A stretch of 64,000 bases of DNA from JAUIET01 sp964352475 (GCA_964352475.1 CAYGSL010000007.1:62001-126000); one strand, 5' to 3'. Counted from the stretch's first letter, positions 44,382 to 54,165 are shown. Program-made: numbers and translations. Notes: generated by a model not told the origin, from the letters alone.

Positions 44382-46013
44382 ATGGAACAAACAAGTTGTT
44401 CAGAAGTAATTGTCCGGTCACTGATCGAACACGGGATTGACGCCATTTTCGGTATTCCCGGTGCACAGACCTATGACTTTTTCGATGCCTTGTATCAGTA
44501 CCGCGATCAGATTTCGCTGTATGTAAGCCGACACGAGCAAGGTGCAGCCTACGCTGCGTACGGGTACGCGAAGTCAACTGGCAAACCCGCGGCGTACTGC
44601 GTGGTACCTGGACCAGGGGTGCTCAACACAACAGCAGCTTTGTGCACCGCGCACAATGCGCCCGTGTTATGCATTACTGGTCAAGTTCCCAGTGAATTTC
44701 TGGGGGTCGGCCATGGCATGCTGCACGAATTGCCCGATCAGCTAACAACACTGCGTAGCTTAACCAAGTGGGCGGCGCGCATTGATCACGCGGCGCAAGC
44801 GCAATCACTGGTCGCTGATGCATTCCGGAATATGACGAGTGGACGAGTTAAACCCGTTGCGCTCGAAGTGCCAATGGATGTACTGGGCCACAAGATTGAT
44901 GCCTACGCCAGTATTCCAAATATTCCAGCGCCCAGCTACGCACCTGCTCAGGATGACATCTTGGCTGGCGCAAATATGATTAGAGAAGCGAAAGCACCAA
45001 TGATCTATGTCGGCAGCGGTGCTGTTCATGCCTACAAAGAAATTGCTCAGCTCGCAAGACTCATCCAGGCTCCGGTCGTTTCCTTCAGGGGTGGACGCGG
45101 CATCGTAGGCGACGACACGCCGTACGGCTTCAATTGCGCTGAAGGTTACAAGTATTATCCAGAAATCGACTTAATGATTGGTATTGGCACACGTCTGGAG
45201 TTACCGGCCTTCCGATGGCAGAGCGGCATTGCCAATCACAAGATGATCCGCATCGACATCGACCCCACTCAGGTCGTCAGGTTGCGCGGAGACATGGGCG
45301 TAGTGGCAGATGCAAAACTAGCCGCTGATGCACTACTGCGAGAGCTGGAACCTGAATTCAAAGCCGCCGTCTCCAGAGAGCAACAGTTCCTTGATATCAA
45401 AACTGAAAGTCGCAAGGAAATTGACAAGATTCAGCCCCAGATGACCTATCTGAATGTAATGCGTGAGGTGTTGCCACGCGAGAGTTTTGTGGTGGAAGAA
45501 ATCTCACAGGTTGGTTTCACCTCGTATTATGGGTTTCCAGTGTTTGATCCCAGGAAATTAGTCACCTGTGGCTACCAGGGAAATCTCGGGCACGGATTTC
45601 AGACCGCATTGGGTGTGAAAATCGCCAACCCCGACGTTCCGGTGGTGGCAATTACCGGAGACGGTGGTTTTATGTTTGGCGTACAGGAACTCGCAACAGC
45701 CGTCCAGTATAAAATCGGCGTGATCATTCTGGTGTTTAACAATAATGCTTTTGGCAACGTGCGCCGCGACCAGATCAACTTCTACAACGGGCACGTGTAT
45801 GGGTCCGAGTTACAGAACCCAAATTTTGTGGCACTGGCCGAGAGCTTCGGTGCCAAGGGCTATCTTGCAGAGTCAGCAGAGGCGCTGCGAATCATGCTCA
45901 GTCAGGCCCTTGCCGACGCCCAATCTGGGCCAGTACTTATTGAAGTCCCTTGCGAGCGCGGTAGTGAGGCGTCGCCGTTTGAATTCTTAATGCCTGCGAA
46001 TTACGGAAGATAG
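44382..46013 (+). CDS. Thiamine-pyrophosphate enzyme (acetolactate synthase/decarboxylase-like)
   Basis: A 543-residue TPP enzyme with three domains: the N-terminal pyrimidine-binding domain with activating Glu52 (RHEQGAAYAA), a central domain near 190-320, and the C-terminal pyrophosphate domain with the GDGGFMFGVQEL to NNNAFGN metal motif (near 425-455). It resembles acetolactate synthase large subunits, but no small subunit is present, so it is probably a 2-oxoacid decarboxylase or carboligase of the pathway. It lies 90 bases after the dioxygenase gene and has its own AGGAG site. Confidence 0.9.
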   Translation: MEQTSCSEVIVRSLIEHGIDAIFGIPGAQTYDFFDALYQYRDQISLYVSRHEQGAAYAAYGYAKSTGKPAAYCVVPGPGVLNTTAALCTAHNAPVLCITGQVPSEFLGVGHGMLHELPDQLTTLRSLTKWAARIDHAAQAQSLVADAFRNMTSGRVKPVALEVPMDVLGHKIDAYASIPNIPAPSYAPAQDDILAGANMIREAKAPMIYVGSGAVHAYKEIAQLARLIQAPVVSFRGGRGIVGDDTPYGFNCAEGYKYYPEIDLMIGIGTRLELPAFRWQSGIANHKMIRIDIDPTQVVRLRGDMGVVADAKLAADALLRELEPEFKAAVSREQQFLDIKTESRKEIDKIQPQMTYLNVMREVLPRESFVVEEISQVGFTSYYGFPVFDPRKLVTCGYQGNLGHGFQTALGVKIANPDVPVVAITGDGGFMFGVQELATAVQYKIGVIILVFNNNAFGNVRRDQINFYNGHVYGSELQNPNFVALAESFGAKGYLAESAEALRIMLSQALADAQSGPVLIEVPCERGSEASPFEFLMPANYGR

Positions 46014-46039
46014 CGGTATGTGGTAGACGCAATGGGCTT

Positions 46040-46059
46040 TGCAAACGGTGTTGTTTGCA
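46040..46059. terminator. Weak hairpin between convergent TPP-enzyme and DUF3604 genes
   Basis: A 7-bp stem TGCAAAC/GTTTGCA with a six-base loop sits in the 76-bp convergent gap. No T-run follows on either strand, so termination is doubtful. Confidence 0.25.
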
Positions 46060-46089
46060 GGAGAAGCGGTGACTTCGGGAAGCTAGAGC

Positions 46090-48156
46090 TTACTGGTTGT
46101 TAACCCAGATAGGAGATGTCCAGGCCTGCTCGTTGATCGTGGCAAACACCTTAGGGTCGGTACATAGCTCTGATCGATCTTCAATTGGGTCGCTCAGACA
46201 ATCCAGCATGCTCCAACGAGGGCTGGGATTTTCTACTGCACGCATGTAGTAGTAGGCATTTTCGCCGGCATCAAATTCAGGGTCGGTAAAAACCACGCAC
46301 AAGCTAGCATGACCTTCGCCATAACGCTGGCCGGTTTTCAAATCGACGCCCGCAGTAGTTTTAGCATCACCCGCTACGTCGTATACCTTGTTATGCGCAA
46401 TACCCTTCGCATCAATCCAGCCTTTGATGAGTTGCAGCTTTTGCAGCGGCGTTGAAGCTTCCCTTGTATCAGCCAGGGCGGAGAGAAAAAACGTTGGTGC
46501 TGCATTTTTTGTTGGCGCGGGAACCAAGTCTGAGCCCATCGGCACACCTTGCGCATAAGCGATATCAAGCATATCGACCTTGCCACACAGATCAGCCGGA
46601 TAGTTCCAACCTGCAAAAAATCGTGGTTTGATTCTGGTACCTGACGTGCCAAACACTTCACGTCTCTGTAGGGCATCAAAGATAGCGTCGCGCGAATTTT
46701 CAATAGCCCATACACCGGTCAATCCTCCCGGATTGCTTACTATGCCGCTGGGTATCAATGTTGGCTTGCTTAAGCGCCCTTCCCTATTCCACTCAGAGGC
46801 CATGTGCCCGCGCCATTGATCTTCTCTGGTTGCACCTGCAGTTGACATATGGGTATCCGTACTGGCGCTTGCCCCTAACTTAACCGAATTTACTCCGATC
46901 GCGTTTTCTTCTCTCAAACCGGTCAGTAGGGCAGATCTATAAAAATCGTTCTGCGACAAGCAACCATTCCCTGCACCGGACATTCCTCCATACCCGGTTT
47001 TACCAGGCCCGCAAATACTAGTCGGGTTTTCTCTCGGTGGTTCAAATTTCACTTCACCTTGTTCGTAAACCACTCGGCTTGATTGCCCCGTGTGGCCAAT
47101 CGTACGGAACTGTTCCAGGCTGCACAATTCATCGGGCGCACCGAGAATGTCAGGAAATCCATTACTGCATTCCGAATTGCCCTTATGTTGAAAAATTTCC
47201 ATCAACGGTTCACGTGCAAGCCGCAGATTTGCGTAGTCAATCTTGCTTTTGATGTTGCCGGTTAAATTCGCGTATGGGGTTAGCAACTTACCGTTTGATA
47301 AATTACTGTTGTGTGGAATGGTCAAATAATCGCAGCCGGATTCGCGATCGCAGGTGTTATCCAGCGCCTGCCACAATTGGTAATCAAATGGTGCTTCGAA
47401 GTAACTCACCGGAACGGCTGGTACATTCGCGCCACGAAAAACCACGTTGCGGTGATAATTAGACGTTGCCGGGCTTCCGGTGTATTCGTAAGCGATCATC
47501 GCGGAGAAGGAACAGTCTACGCTGGAGTCGTTAGCGTTGTCAGCGGCTGTAATGATTTTCTGCCAAGGTGTCTCGCTAGCAGTCAGGCATGTTTGATTGT
47601 TCTCGATGCAAAAATCGGCGATGCGTTGCGGTTGTTCCAAGGCAAGCAGTGCACCCGTTGCCATAATAGAGTCTCTGCCGCCTTTACGAAAATTGGTACA
47701 GTAAGCGGATACATGATGTTCGCTGTTCTCGGTCATACATAAATGGTACTCACCAAGAAATTCAGCGTGATCTGTCACTGCTACAAAGTCCAGCGGGCGA
47801 TCAATTTGAATTGAACCCACCATTTTTCCGGATTCATCAAGTGGCAAATAATCTATTGTTTCACCCTTAGCAAAACGATAAGCGTCTGCAGGCGTTGTTT
47901 GCACCCCGAAGGAAAACACATCAAATGAGTACGTGGTGTGAACATGCAAGTCACCAAACAAGGCTTTGCGCAGTGGCTGCTGATCGTTACAAGAGAAATC
48001 AAGCTTTTCGTAGGGTTGCCCGTTTAGCTTGTGATCAGTATTCTGAAATGATTTGTTTGATACGGCCGAGTCCGGCTCCGAGCAGCCACTCAATGCAAAT
48101 ACGAGTAAGGAAAAGACAACAATTGCGAAATTACGCGAGCGGTTGTTCTGATGCAT
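46090..48156 (-). CDS. DUF3604 family lipoprotein
   Basis: A 688-residue complete member of the family. The N-terminus is a lipoprotein signal with lipobox LSGC (Cys25). Metal-binding-type motifs include GDLHVHTTYSFD (68-79) and VAVTDHAEFLG (126-136), reminiscent of PHP-type phosphoesterases, with later HNSN and STDTH stretches (near 282 and 433). The C-terminal part matches the gapped homologue at 8115-9353 and serves to size that gap. Function is unknown; outer-membrane or periplasmic location is predicted. Confidence 0.88.
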   Translation of the reverse strand: MHQNNRSRNFAIVVFSLLVFALSGCSEPDSAVSNKSFQNTDHKLNGQPYEKLDFSCNDQQPLRKALFGDLHVHTTYSFDVFSFGVQTTPADAYRFAKGETIDYLPLDESGKMVGSIQIDRPLDFVAVTDHAEFLGEYHLCMTENSEHHVSAYCTNFRKGGRDSIMATGALLALEQPQRIADFCIENNQTCLTASETPWQKIITAADNANDSSVDCSFSAMIAYEYTGSPATSNYHRNVVFRGANVPAVPVSYFEAPFDYQLWQALDNTCDRESGCDYLTIPHNSNLSNGKLLTPYANLTGNIKSKIDYANLRLAREPLMEIFQHKGNSECSNGFPDILGAPDELCSLEQFRTIGHTGQSSRVVYEQGEVKFEPPRENPTSICGPGKTGYGGMSGAGNGCLSQNDFYRSALLTGLREENAIGVNSVKLGASASTDTHMSTAGATREDQWRGHMASEWNREGRLSKPTLIPSGIVSNPGGLTGVWAIENSRDAIFDALQRREVFGTSGTRIKPRFFAGWNYPADLCGKVDMLDIAYAQGVPMGSDLVPAPTKNAAPTFFLSALADTREASTPLQKLQLIKGWIDAKGIAHNKVYDVAGDAKTTAGVDLKTGQRYGEGHASLCVVFTDPEFDAGENAYYYMRAVENPSPRWSMLDCLSDPIEDRSELCTDPKVFATINEQAWTSPIWVNNQ

Positions 48157-48341
48157 TACCTTGTCACTTATATTATGCTTACCGAGTCAACAACCTACAG
48201 TGTTCCGCTTCGCCAGAGCCAATACCAGGCCTCTGATAACACCTATGCGAAGCGATTTATCTGTTGGTCGTGTTCCGCAAAAGTTACGCGCTGCTCACCA
48301 ACAACCACTGCGACTTCATTGGGTGATACATGTGCGCACCC

Positions 48342-49469
48342 TTAGTTCAAAGACGCGTACTTCTCCAAGTAATAGTCTTCGTCACCATACATTAGACCTA
48401 ACACCTGAAGGCGTTTGAAGTAGTGGCTCACACCAAGTTCGTCCGTCATGCCAATACCTCCATGTAGCTGTAATGCCTGCTGAGATACAAAACGGCCGGC
48501 TTCGCACAGTTTCACTTTTAGCGCAGCGCAGGCTTTTGCCGCGTTGTCGCTTTTACTGTCTACCTGGATTGCCGCGTCAAACAGCAGCGAGCGCGTTTCT
48601 TCCAGCCTTAGATACATATCCACCATGCGATGTTGCAACACCTGAAAATTGCTGATCGGCTGACCAAACTGCTCTCTGGTTTTGGTATATTCCACTGTGG
48701 CGTCCAGCAGCATTTGCATGGTGCCAACGGCTTCGCCACCCATCGCGACGATTGATTCATTTATTTGTGCTTCAACAATCTGGTGGGCCTGATCACGCTC
48801 GCCAAGCAAGCAGTTGGAATCCAGCTCAACGTTATCAAAACGCACCGTGGCAGCGCGGCGACCGTCAACGGTTGTATAGGAATCTCGGCTTACGCCAGAC
48901 AATTCGGCGTCAACAACAAATAAACTAATCCCATTGCTGTCTGCGCCTGCACCTGACGTTCGTGCAGTAACAATAAAATAGTCCGCGGCTTCGCCGTTCA
49001 CTACCGCAATTTTTTCGCCGTTCAGCCTGGCGTTACCGTCACCCTCCGCAGTTAAGCCAACGGCCGCCAGGTTATAGCCGCTACTGAGCTCAGCAAATGC
49101 AAACGCCCATTGTTTGGAGCCGTTGGTGATGCTTGGGATATATTTCGCTTGTTGTTCCTCACTACCCGCGTTTCGCAGGAACCCTCCGCAACACACAACA
49201 GTACCGAGAAACGGTTCGCTCAGCAGGCCTTTACCTAAAGCCTCGGTGATCACCATCAAGTCAGCGCTGCCTGCTTCAAGACCGCCGTATTGCTCAGCAA
49301 ATGGTGCAGCTAGCCAACCCAACTCAGCGAACTGTTGCCAAACGCTATCATCAAACGCTTTCTTTTCCCCGTCCAATGCGCGATGAGCTTCCACACCCCC
49401 ATTGTCAGTAACAAATTTACCCACGCTGTCGTGAAGAAGTTGTTGTATCTCGCTGTGTGAGAAATCCAA
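48342..49469 (-). CDS. Acyl-CoA dehydrogenase family protein (small-subunit-like)
   Basis: A 375-residue ACAD-fold protein. The N-terminal FSHSEIQQLLHDSV helix and LHGGIGMTDELGVSHYFKR motif (near 340-358) are clear, but the terminal GGTxExxRNxIA motif is missing and the C-terminus is short. Such proteins often form alpha2-beta2 heteromers, as in steroid and pimeloyl-CoA catabolism, needing a partner subunit; the 6881 product is a possible one. It is the last gene of the operon running from 52110. Confidence 0.88.
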   Translation of the reverse strand: MDFSHSEIQQLLHDSVGKFVTDNGGVEAHRALDGEKKAFDDSVWQQFAELGWLAAPFAEQYGGLEAGSADLMVITEALGKGLLSEPFLGTVVCCGGFLRNAGSEEQQAKYIPSITNGSKQWAFAFAELSSGYNLAAVGLTAEGDGNARLNGEKIAVVNGEAADYFIVTARTSGAGADSNGISLFVVDAELSGVSRDSYTTVDGRRAATVRFDNVELDSNCLLGERDQAHQIVEAQINESIVAMGGEAVGTMQMLLDATVEYTKTREQFGQPISNFQVLQHRMVDMYLRLEETRSLLFDAAIQVDSKSDNAAKACAALKVKLCEAGRFVSQQALQLHGGIGMTDELGVSHYFKRLQVLGLMYGDEDYYLEKYASLN

Positions 49470-49487
49470 ATCTTAGTACTCCTTTTT

Positions 49488-50249
49488 TTAATCGGCGCCG
49501 CGGCCGGCGTCTATGCGTAAAATCGAACCCGTGACATACCGTGACTCGTCAGATGCCAAATACACCACACCATTGGCAACGTCGCTTGAGTCGCCCAGAA
49601 ACTTCAGCGGTTGGTCATTGCGGTAGTATTCTTTCATCGCTTCCAGGTCCTGGCCTGCGTGCTCACGCTCCAGGAGTTCGTTCCAGACCGGGCCCGGTGC
49701 CAGGGCATTCACTCGCACGTGAGGTGCGGCTTCCATAGCCGCCACTTTGGTCATCATTATGGATGCAGCTTTGGTAGTGCAATAGGCCATAACGTCGGCG
49801 TGCCCTACCAAACCAGACAGAGAACTTATGTTGACGATCGCTCCTTTGTTCGGATTCCTGCGCATCATCTCAAGGCCGTACTTCAAACCCAGAAATACGC
49901 CTTCGGAATTCACTTTCCACATCCAGTCGAAGTCGTCTGCTGTTGTATCTTCGATGGGACCATACGTAAAGATTCCGGCATTGTTCACCAGTATATCCAG
50001 GTTATCAAAGCATTCACCGGCTTTATCGATGACTCGCTTCCAGTCAGCTTCGCTGGTTACGTCGTGAGGCTCATACCAAGCTGTTCCACCGACGGCTTCT
50101 ACCGCTGCGACTGTTTCCAGACCACGTTCTTTTCCGCGTCCGGTCAACAGAACTTTCGCGCCTTCACGCGCAAAGCGAACACTGGTTTCTCTACCAATGC
50201 CGCTGGTTCCACCCGTTACCAATGCTGTTTTACCTTCTAAACGCGCCAT
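49488..50249 (-). CDS. SDR family oxidoreductase (classical)
   Basis: A 253-residue dehydrogenase with TGGTSGIG near residue 13, NNAG near 90, and the active-site YCTTK near 155. Its start overlaps the stop of the preceding SDR by one base (TAATG). It ends 18 bases before the acyl-CoA dehydrogenase. The C-terminal GSILRIDAGRG segment is normal. Substrate unknown. Confidence 0.9.
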   Translation of the reverse strand: MARLEGKTALVTGGTSGIGRETSVRFAREGAKVLLTGRGKERGLETVAAVEAVGGTAWYEPHDVTSEADWKRVIDKAGECFDNLDILVNNAGIFTYGPIEDTTADDFDWMWKVNSEGVFLGLKYGLEMMRRNPNKGAIVNISSLSGLVGHADVMAYCTTKAASIMMTKVAAMEAAPHVRVNALAPGPVWNELLEREHAGQDLEAMKEYYRNDQPLKFLGDSSDVANGVVYLASDESRYVTGSILRIDAGRGAD

Positions 50250-51037
50250 TAGAATTCTCCTCCAATGCCGCTGGTCAGGCCGCCATCAACCGTAAGCTCG
50301 CTGCCGGTTACCATTCTTGACTGATCGGATGCCAGATAAACTACTGCGTTACCAATATCTTCAGGCACGCCGTAGTCTTGGGCCGGGATAAACGCGAAGT
50401 TGTCTTTGTTGTTGAAGTATTCTTCACCGTACATTGTGGTGGTCATTTCTGACTTAACCGTTCCTGGGTGAACCGAGTTAATTCGAATAAACTCGCCCTT
50501 CTCGCCGCACTCTACGGCCAAGGCCTTACTCATATTGGCTACGGCGGCTTTGCCGGCACCGTAGGCAATGGCTCCGCGCAAGCCGGTCTGCCCCATAATG
50601 CTTGAGATGTTCACGATTGATCCACTGGCGGGCTGGTCACCAGCGCATTCGCGCATGGCCATAATCGCACTACGTGTACCAAGGAAAACGCCTTTCATGT
50701 TGACGTCATTAATCCTGCGGAATTCTTCCAGGCTCATTTCAGAAATAGGTTTTAGAACGCATAGGCCAGCGTTATTAACTAACACGTCTACACTTCCGCA
50801 TTTGTCGACCACTTCTGTCATTACTGTTTGCCACTGCGACTCTTCGCGAACATCAAGCTTGTGGTAACCAGCGTTGAAACCATCCGCTTGCAGTTGGGCT
50901 GCAAGCTTCTGCCCCTGCTCTTCATTAACATCTGCAAGCGCTACATAGGCAGCACCCTGCTCCAGTAAACAGCGCGCACATGCAGCACCAATACCGCTGG
51001 CAGCGCCACTGACAATGACATTCTTACCTTCAACCAT
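50249..51037 (-). CDS. SDR family oxidoreductase (classical)
   Basis: A 262-residue dehydrogenase with SGAASGIG near residue 10, Asp37 suggesting NAD use, NNAG near 90, and YGAGK near 158. It resembles 3-alpha/20-beta-hydroxysteroid and cyclohexanol dehydrogenases at the motif level only. It lies 29 bases after the MDR reductase gene and is coupled to the next SDR. Confidence 0.9.
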   Translation of the reverse strand: MVEGKNVIVSGAASGIGAACARCLLEQGAAYVALADVNEEQGQKLAAQLQADGFNAGYHKLDVREESQWQTVMTEVVDKCGSVDVLVNNAGLCVLKPISEMSLEEFRRINDVNMKGVFLGTRSAIMAMRECAGDQPASGSIVNISSIMGQTGLRGAIAYGAGKAAVANMSKALAVECGEKGEFIRINSVHPGTVKSEMTTTMYGEEYFNNKDNFAFIPAQDYGVPEDIGNAVVYLASDQSRMVTGSELTVDGGLTSGIGGEF

Positions 51038-51066
51038 TTATTCTCACCCCGTGCACTTTGTTGGCA

Positions 51067-52110
51067 TTAGTCAGTTAATTTAACCAATAGGCGGCCTTCA
51101 TTGGCACCAGTAAACAAGCCACCGAAGGCGTCAATCGCATTGTCCAGACCATCTACAATCTGTTCTTTGTAATGAAGCTCACCGCGTTTGACCATTTGCG
51201 CAAGCTCAGCGGTGCCCTCACCCCAGCGTTCAGCAAAAAACGCCACGGTAAAACCTTCGATGCGCGCGTTCTTGACCAATAGCTGCCACATGTTCGCAGG
51301 GCCAGCTCTGTCGTTCAGGTCGTTGTTGTAATTGGAGATTGTGCCGCACATTAATACACGCGCCCTAAAATTCAGATTTAACAATGCACCTTCCAGAATA
51401 TCGCCACCGACGTTGTCAAAGAAAAGATCAATGCCGTCGGGGCAATGCTCGGCAAGCGCTGCACGCATGTCGTCAACTTTTCGGTAGTTTATGACCGAGT
51501 CAAAACCCAGCTCATCCTTGAGCCATGCGCATTTTTCGTCGCTACCAGCAGTGCCAACCAACCTGCAATCTGCGGCGCGCTTTGCCAATTGACCCGCTAC
51601 CGAACCAACCGCACCCGCAGCACCACTAATCAAAACCGTTTCGCCATCTTTGGGCTGACCAACATCCAGCATTCCAAAGTACGAGGTAAGGCCCGTAGTG
51701 CCGCAAATACTCAGGTAGTTCGAAAGCGGCAAGTCCGGGTCTACATCCAATACTTCAAGCCCTGGCACTTGCCGCGAGCCTTCACCACCCACTGTGCTAT
51801 ACAATTCCCAGGCACCCAACCCTCGTGTGATGCTGCCTTCCGGATAGTCAGGATTTTTACTTTGAATAACACGCGAGATACAACTGGCTGACATAACCGC
51901 GCCAAGCTCAATAGGCGGGATGTAACTGTCGTGAAAGTCATCCATCCAACCGCGCAATGCGGGGTCTAGCGCAAAGTAGAGGTTTTGCAGCAAGACCTGA
52001 TTATCACCCAATTCTGCGACCGGTTCTTCTGTGGTCTGAAACAGGTTCTCGTGTATCGCGCCGTCTGGCCGGGCTATCAGGCGAATTTGGCGGTTGCTTA
52101 CATTGCTCAT
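51067..52110 (-). CDS. NADP-dependent MDR oxidoreductase (leukotriene B4 12-hydroxydehydrogenase/alkenal reductase type)
   Basis: A 347-residue zinc-independent reductase with the family opening NRQIRLIARPDG (residues 6-17), the SGAAGAVGSVAGQLAK nucleotide loop (near 153-168) and FDNVGG near 222. These enzymes reduce alpha,beta-unsaturated ketones or aldehydes with NADPH. The start is the ATG at 52110 (MSNVSNRQ). It is the first gene of the minus operon behind operator O4 and is a close paralogue of the gene at 52193. Confidence 0.9.
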   Translation of the reverse strand: MSNVSNRQIRLIARPDGAIHENLFQTTEEPVAELGDNQVLLQNLYFALDPALRGWMDDFHDSYIPPIELGAVMSASCISRVIQSKNPDYPEGSITRGLGAWELYSTVGGEGSRQVPGLEVLDVDPDLPLSNYLSICGTTGLTSYFGMLDVGQPKDGETVLISGAAGAVGSVAGQLAKRAADCRLVGTAGSDEKCAWLKDELGFDSVINYRKVDDMRAALAEHCPDGIDLFFDNVGGDILEGALLNLNFRARVLMCGTISNYNNDLNDRAGPANMWQLLVKNARIEGFTVAFFAERWGEGTAELAQMVKRGELHYKEQIVDGLDNAIDAFGGLFTGANEGRLLVKLTD

Positions 52111-52142
52111 ACAAAATCCAGGCAAACAGGCATCAAGGAATT

Positions 52143-52188
52143 ATCTCACGTTAGAAAGCTGAACAATACAAAAAAACCGACCGACCTG
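52143..52188 (-). promoter_or_regulatory. Operator O4 and promoter of the MDR/SDR/ACAD operon
   Basis: On the minus strand the site reads CAGGTCGGTCGG (52188-52177), followed by seven Ts, -35 TTGTAT (52171-52166), a 17-bp spacer and -10 TGAGAT (52148-52143). The left A-run is absent here, making this the most degenerate site. It lies just beyond the stop codon of the upstream MDR gene. Confidence 0.6.
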
Positions 52189-52192
52189 ATTG

Positions 52193-53218
52193 TTACTGAT
52201 CGCTCAGCTTCACTACTGTTTTGCCGAAATTACGGCCGGCAAACAGATCGCAAAAGGCCACGCCGGCATTTTCTATGCCTTCCAGACAGTATTCGATGTT
52301 TTTTAGCTGGCCGGTCGCTATCCACGCTTGCAATTGCTCGCGCACCATTTGATAGCGCTCAGGTTGTGTATGGGTCATAAAGCCCTGCATAGTGACTTCT
52401 TTAGTGACCAACTCAAACATATTGTTTGGGCCGGGCGGAGGATCTTCTGCGTTGTACGTGGTGATAGACCCGCACAAGGGAATGCGCGCGCCTACGTTGA
52501 GGTTGGCAATCGCGGCTTGCAATGTTTCACCGCCCACATTATCAAAGTACACGTCAACACCTTGCGGGCACACGGCGCGAATTTCTTCCTCAACACCGTG
52601 TGGCGCTTTTCTATCCACCGCGGCGTCATAGCCCAATTCATCCACTAATCGTTGGCATTTTTCCGCGCCGCTGGAAATACCCACTGTTCGCGCCCCATAA
52701 ATTTTTGCAATTTGCCCGGCAACCGAGCCCACTGCACCACCGGCTGCACTGACCAGCACTGTCTCACCTTGTTTGGGCTTGCCAATGTCTGTCATGCCAA
52801 AATAGGCTGACATGCCTGTGTCACCGAGAATGCCCAGGTAGTAGCTGTAGGGAAAATCCAGTTCCGCCGGTAACTTGATAATAAAGTCATCGGCGGCACA
52901 CACCGTGTATTCTTCCCAGGCAAATCGAGCCATCAACATATCACCGGCCTGGTAGTCAGGGTGCTTTGACTCTATGACACGAGACAAGGCTAAACCCATC
53001 ACGGGTTCACCTAATGGCATTGCTGGCAACACGTTGTCACCACTGGATTCATTCATCCAGTTTCGAAAACCTGCGTCCAGCGAGAGATACAGGTTTTTAC
53101 AGCTGATTTCCCCGTTAGCCGGGCTTCTCAGCTCTGATTCAGTGAGCTCGAAGTCATCGTACTGCGGATAGTTATCCGGCCGCTTCGCCAATACAATGTG
53201 TCGGTTACGAATTGCCAC
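52193..53218 (-). CDS. NADP-dependent MDR oxidoreductase (alkenal reductase type)
   Basis: A 341-residue paralogue of the 51067 product, with NRHIVLAKRPD at residues 5-15, SAAGGAVGSVAGQIAK (near 147-162) and FDNVGG near 215. I start it at the GTG at 53218 with AGAGGG upstream, because an extended frame to 53395 would translate operator O5 and is not conserved in this family. It is probably an enone or enal reductase. Operator O5 at 53269 lies 51 bases upstream. Confidence 0.88.
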   Translation of the reverse strand: MAIRNRHIVLAKRPDNYPQYDDFELTESELRSPANGEISCKNLYLSLDAGFRNWMNESSGDNVLPAMPLGEPVMGLALSRVIESKHPDYQAGDMLMARFAWEEYTVCAADDFIIKLPAELDFPYSYYLGILGDTGMSAYFGMTDIGKPKQGETVLVSAAGGAVGSVAGQIAKIYGARTVGISSGAEKCQRLVDELGYDAAVDRKAPHGVEEEIRAVCPQGVDVYFDNVGGETLQAAIANLNVGARIPLCGSITTYNAEDPPPGPNNMFELVTKEVTMQGFMTHTQPERYQMVREQLQAWIATGQLKNIEYCLEGIENAGVAFCDLFAGRNFGKTVVKLSDQ

Positions 53219-53261
53219 AACATGCCCTCTACGCGCCGTAAACAAGCCAAACGTTAACATA

Positions 53262-53315
53262 AAAAAAACCGAACAGTCTGCTTTTTTTGATATGCTATGA
53301 TCGCTGGCATAAAGA
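53262..53315. promoter_or_regulatory. Operator O5 between divergent MDR and SDR genes
   Basis: The site occupies 53269-53280 and reads CAGACTGTTCGG on the minus strand, within A and T runs of seven or eight. Rightward, -35 TTGATA (53287-53292), 17 bp and a moderate -10 TAAAGA (53310-53315) follow. A leftward promoter could not be placed with confidence. Confidence 0.6.
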
Positions 53316-53380
53316 ATAACCGGTCGAGAATGCAGCGACCAAATAAAAAGCCAGACCAAAAAAACAGGCCACGAATTGCC

Positions 53381-54127
53381 ATGAACGAAAACCACAGCAA
53401 AACCGCTTTAGTCACTGGCGGTGCCAGCGGCATTGGCGCCGGGGTTGCTGCGTTGTTGCACAAGCGCGGTTATCAGGTAGTCATCGCCGATATAAATGAT
53501 GAGGTGGGCGAGGCGCACACAAATGACCTTGGCGAAGGAGCACGCTACGTGCACCTTGATGTTAGCTCGGAAGCTTCCTGGCAGGCATTGGGCGAGCAAC
53601 TACAAGACAGTGTTTCCGTGCTGGTGAATAATGCGGGCACAGGCATAAGCGCTTCTATTGAAGAAACGTCCGTAGACGACTGGCAAGGTATTCAGGACTT
53701 GAATGCGCGCGGCGTTTTTCTGGGTTGTCGATTTGCGGTTAATGGCATGAAGCAATCTGGCGGCAACATTATCAACATTGCCTCAGCGCTGGGCAAAAAG
53801 GCGCTGAGCACAACCTGCGCGTACTCGGCAAGTAAAGCCGCAGTGATCAGCTTGACTGAAAGCACGGCCTTGCATTGCGCGGAGCAGTCTTACCCGATAC
53901 GCTGCAATGCAGTATTGCCAGGGTTTATCGACACGCCCTTGCTGCGTAACAATCTGCAACTGAGTGATGACCCTGAAGGCATGCTGGCCGGATTTGTCGG
54001 TTTACACCCGGTCAATCGATTAGGAACGATTAATGAAGTTGCGGAGGCGGTCGCCTTTTTAGCCAGTGATCAATGCACATTTATGACGGGTGCCTCAATA
54101 GCTGTTGACGGCGCCATGACTTTGTAA
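53381..54127 (+). CDS. SDR family oxidoreductase (classical)
   Basis: A 248-residue dehydrogenase with TGGASGIG near residue 12, Asp37 suggesting NAD, NNAG near 84 and YSASK near 148. I prefer the ATG at 53381 because it gives the standard N-terminus NENHSKTALVTGG; in-frame ATGs at 53297 and 53330 add basic residues not expected in the family, although no strong ribosome site marks any of them. It is paired with the divergent SDR that follows, mirroring the 10014/10794 pair. Confidence 0.87.
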   Translation: MNENHSKTALVTGGASGIGAGVAALLHKRGYQVVIADINDEVGEAHTNDLGEGARYVHLDVSSEASWQALGEQLQDSVSVLVNNAGTGISASIEETSVDDWQGIQDLNARGVFLGCRFAVNGMKQSGGNIINIASALGKKALSTTCAYSASKAAVISLTESTALHCAEQSYPIRCNAVLPGFIDTPLLRNNLQLSDDPEGMLAGFVGLHPVNRLGTINEVAEAVAFLASDQCTFMTGASIAVDGAMTL

Positions 54128-54165
54128 AAAATAAGCAACACCACAACAGGTTATGGAGAAAATAC

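Noticed and set aside
53219..53395. N-terminal extension of the MDR reductase
   Set aside because: The added residues translate operator O5 and do not resemble the family N-terminus; GTG at 53218 has AGAGGG upstream.
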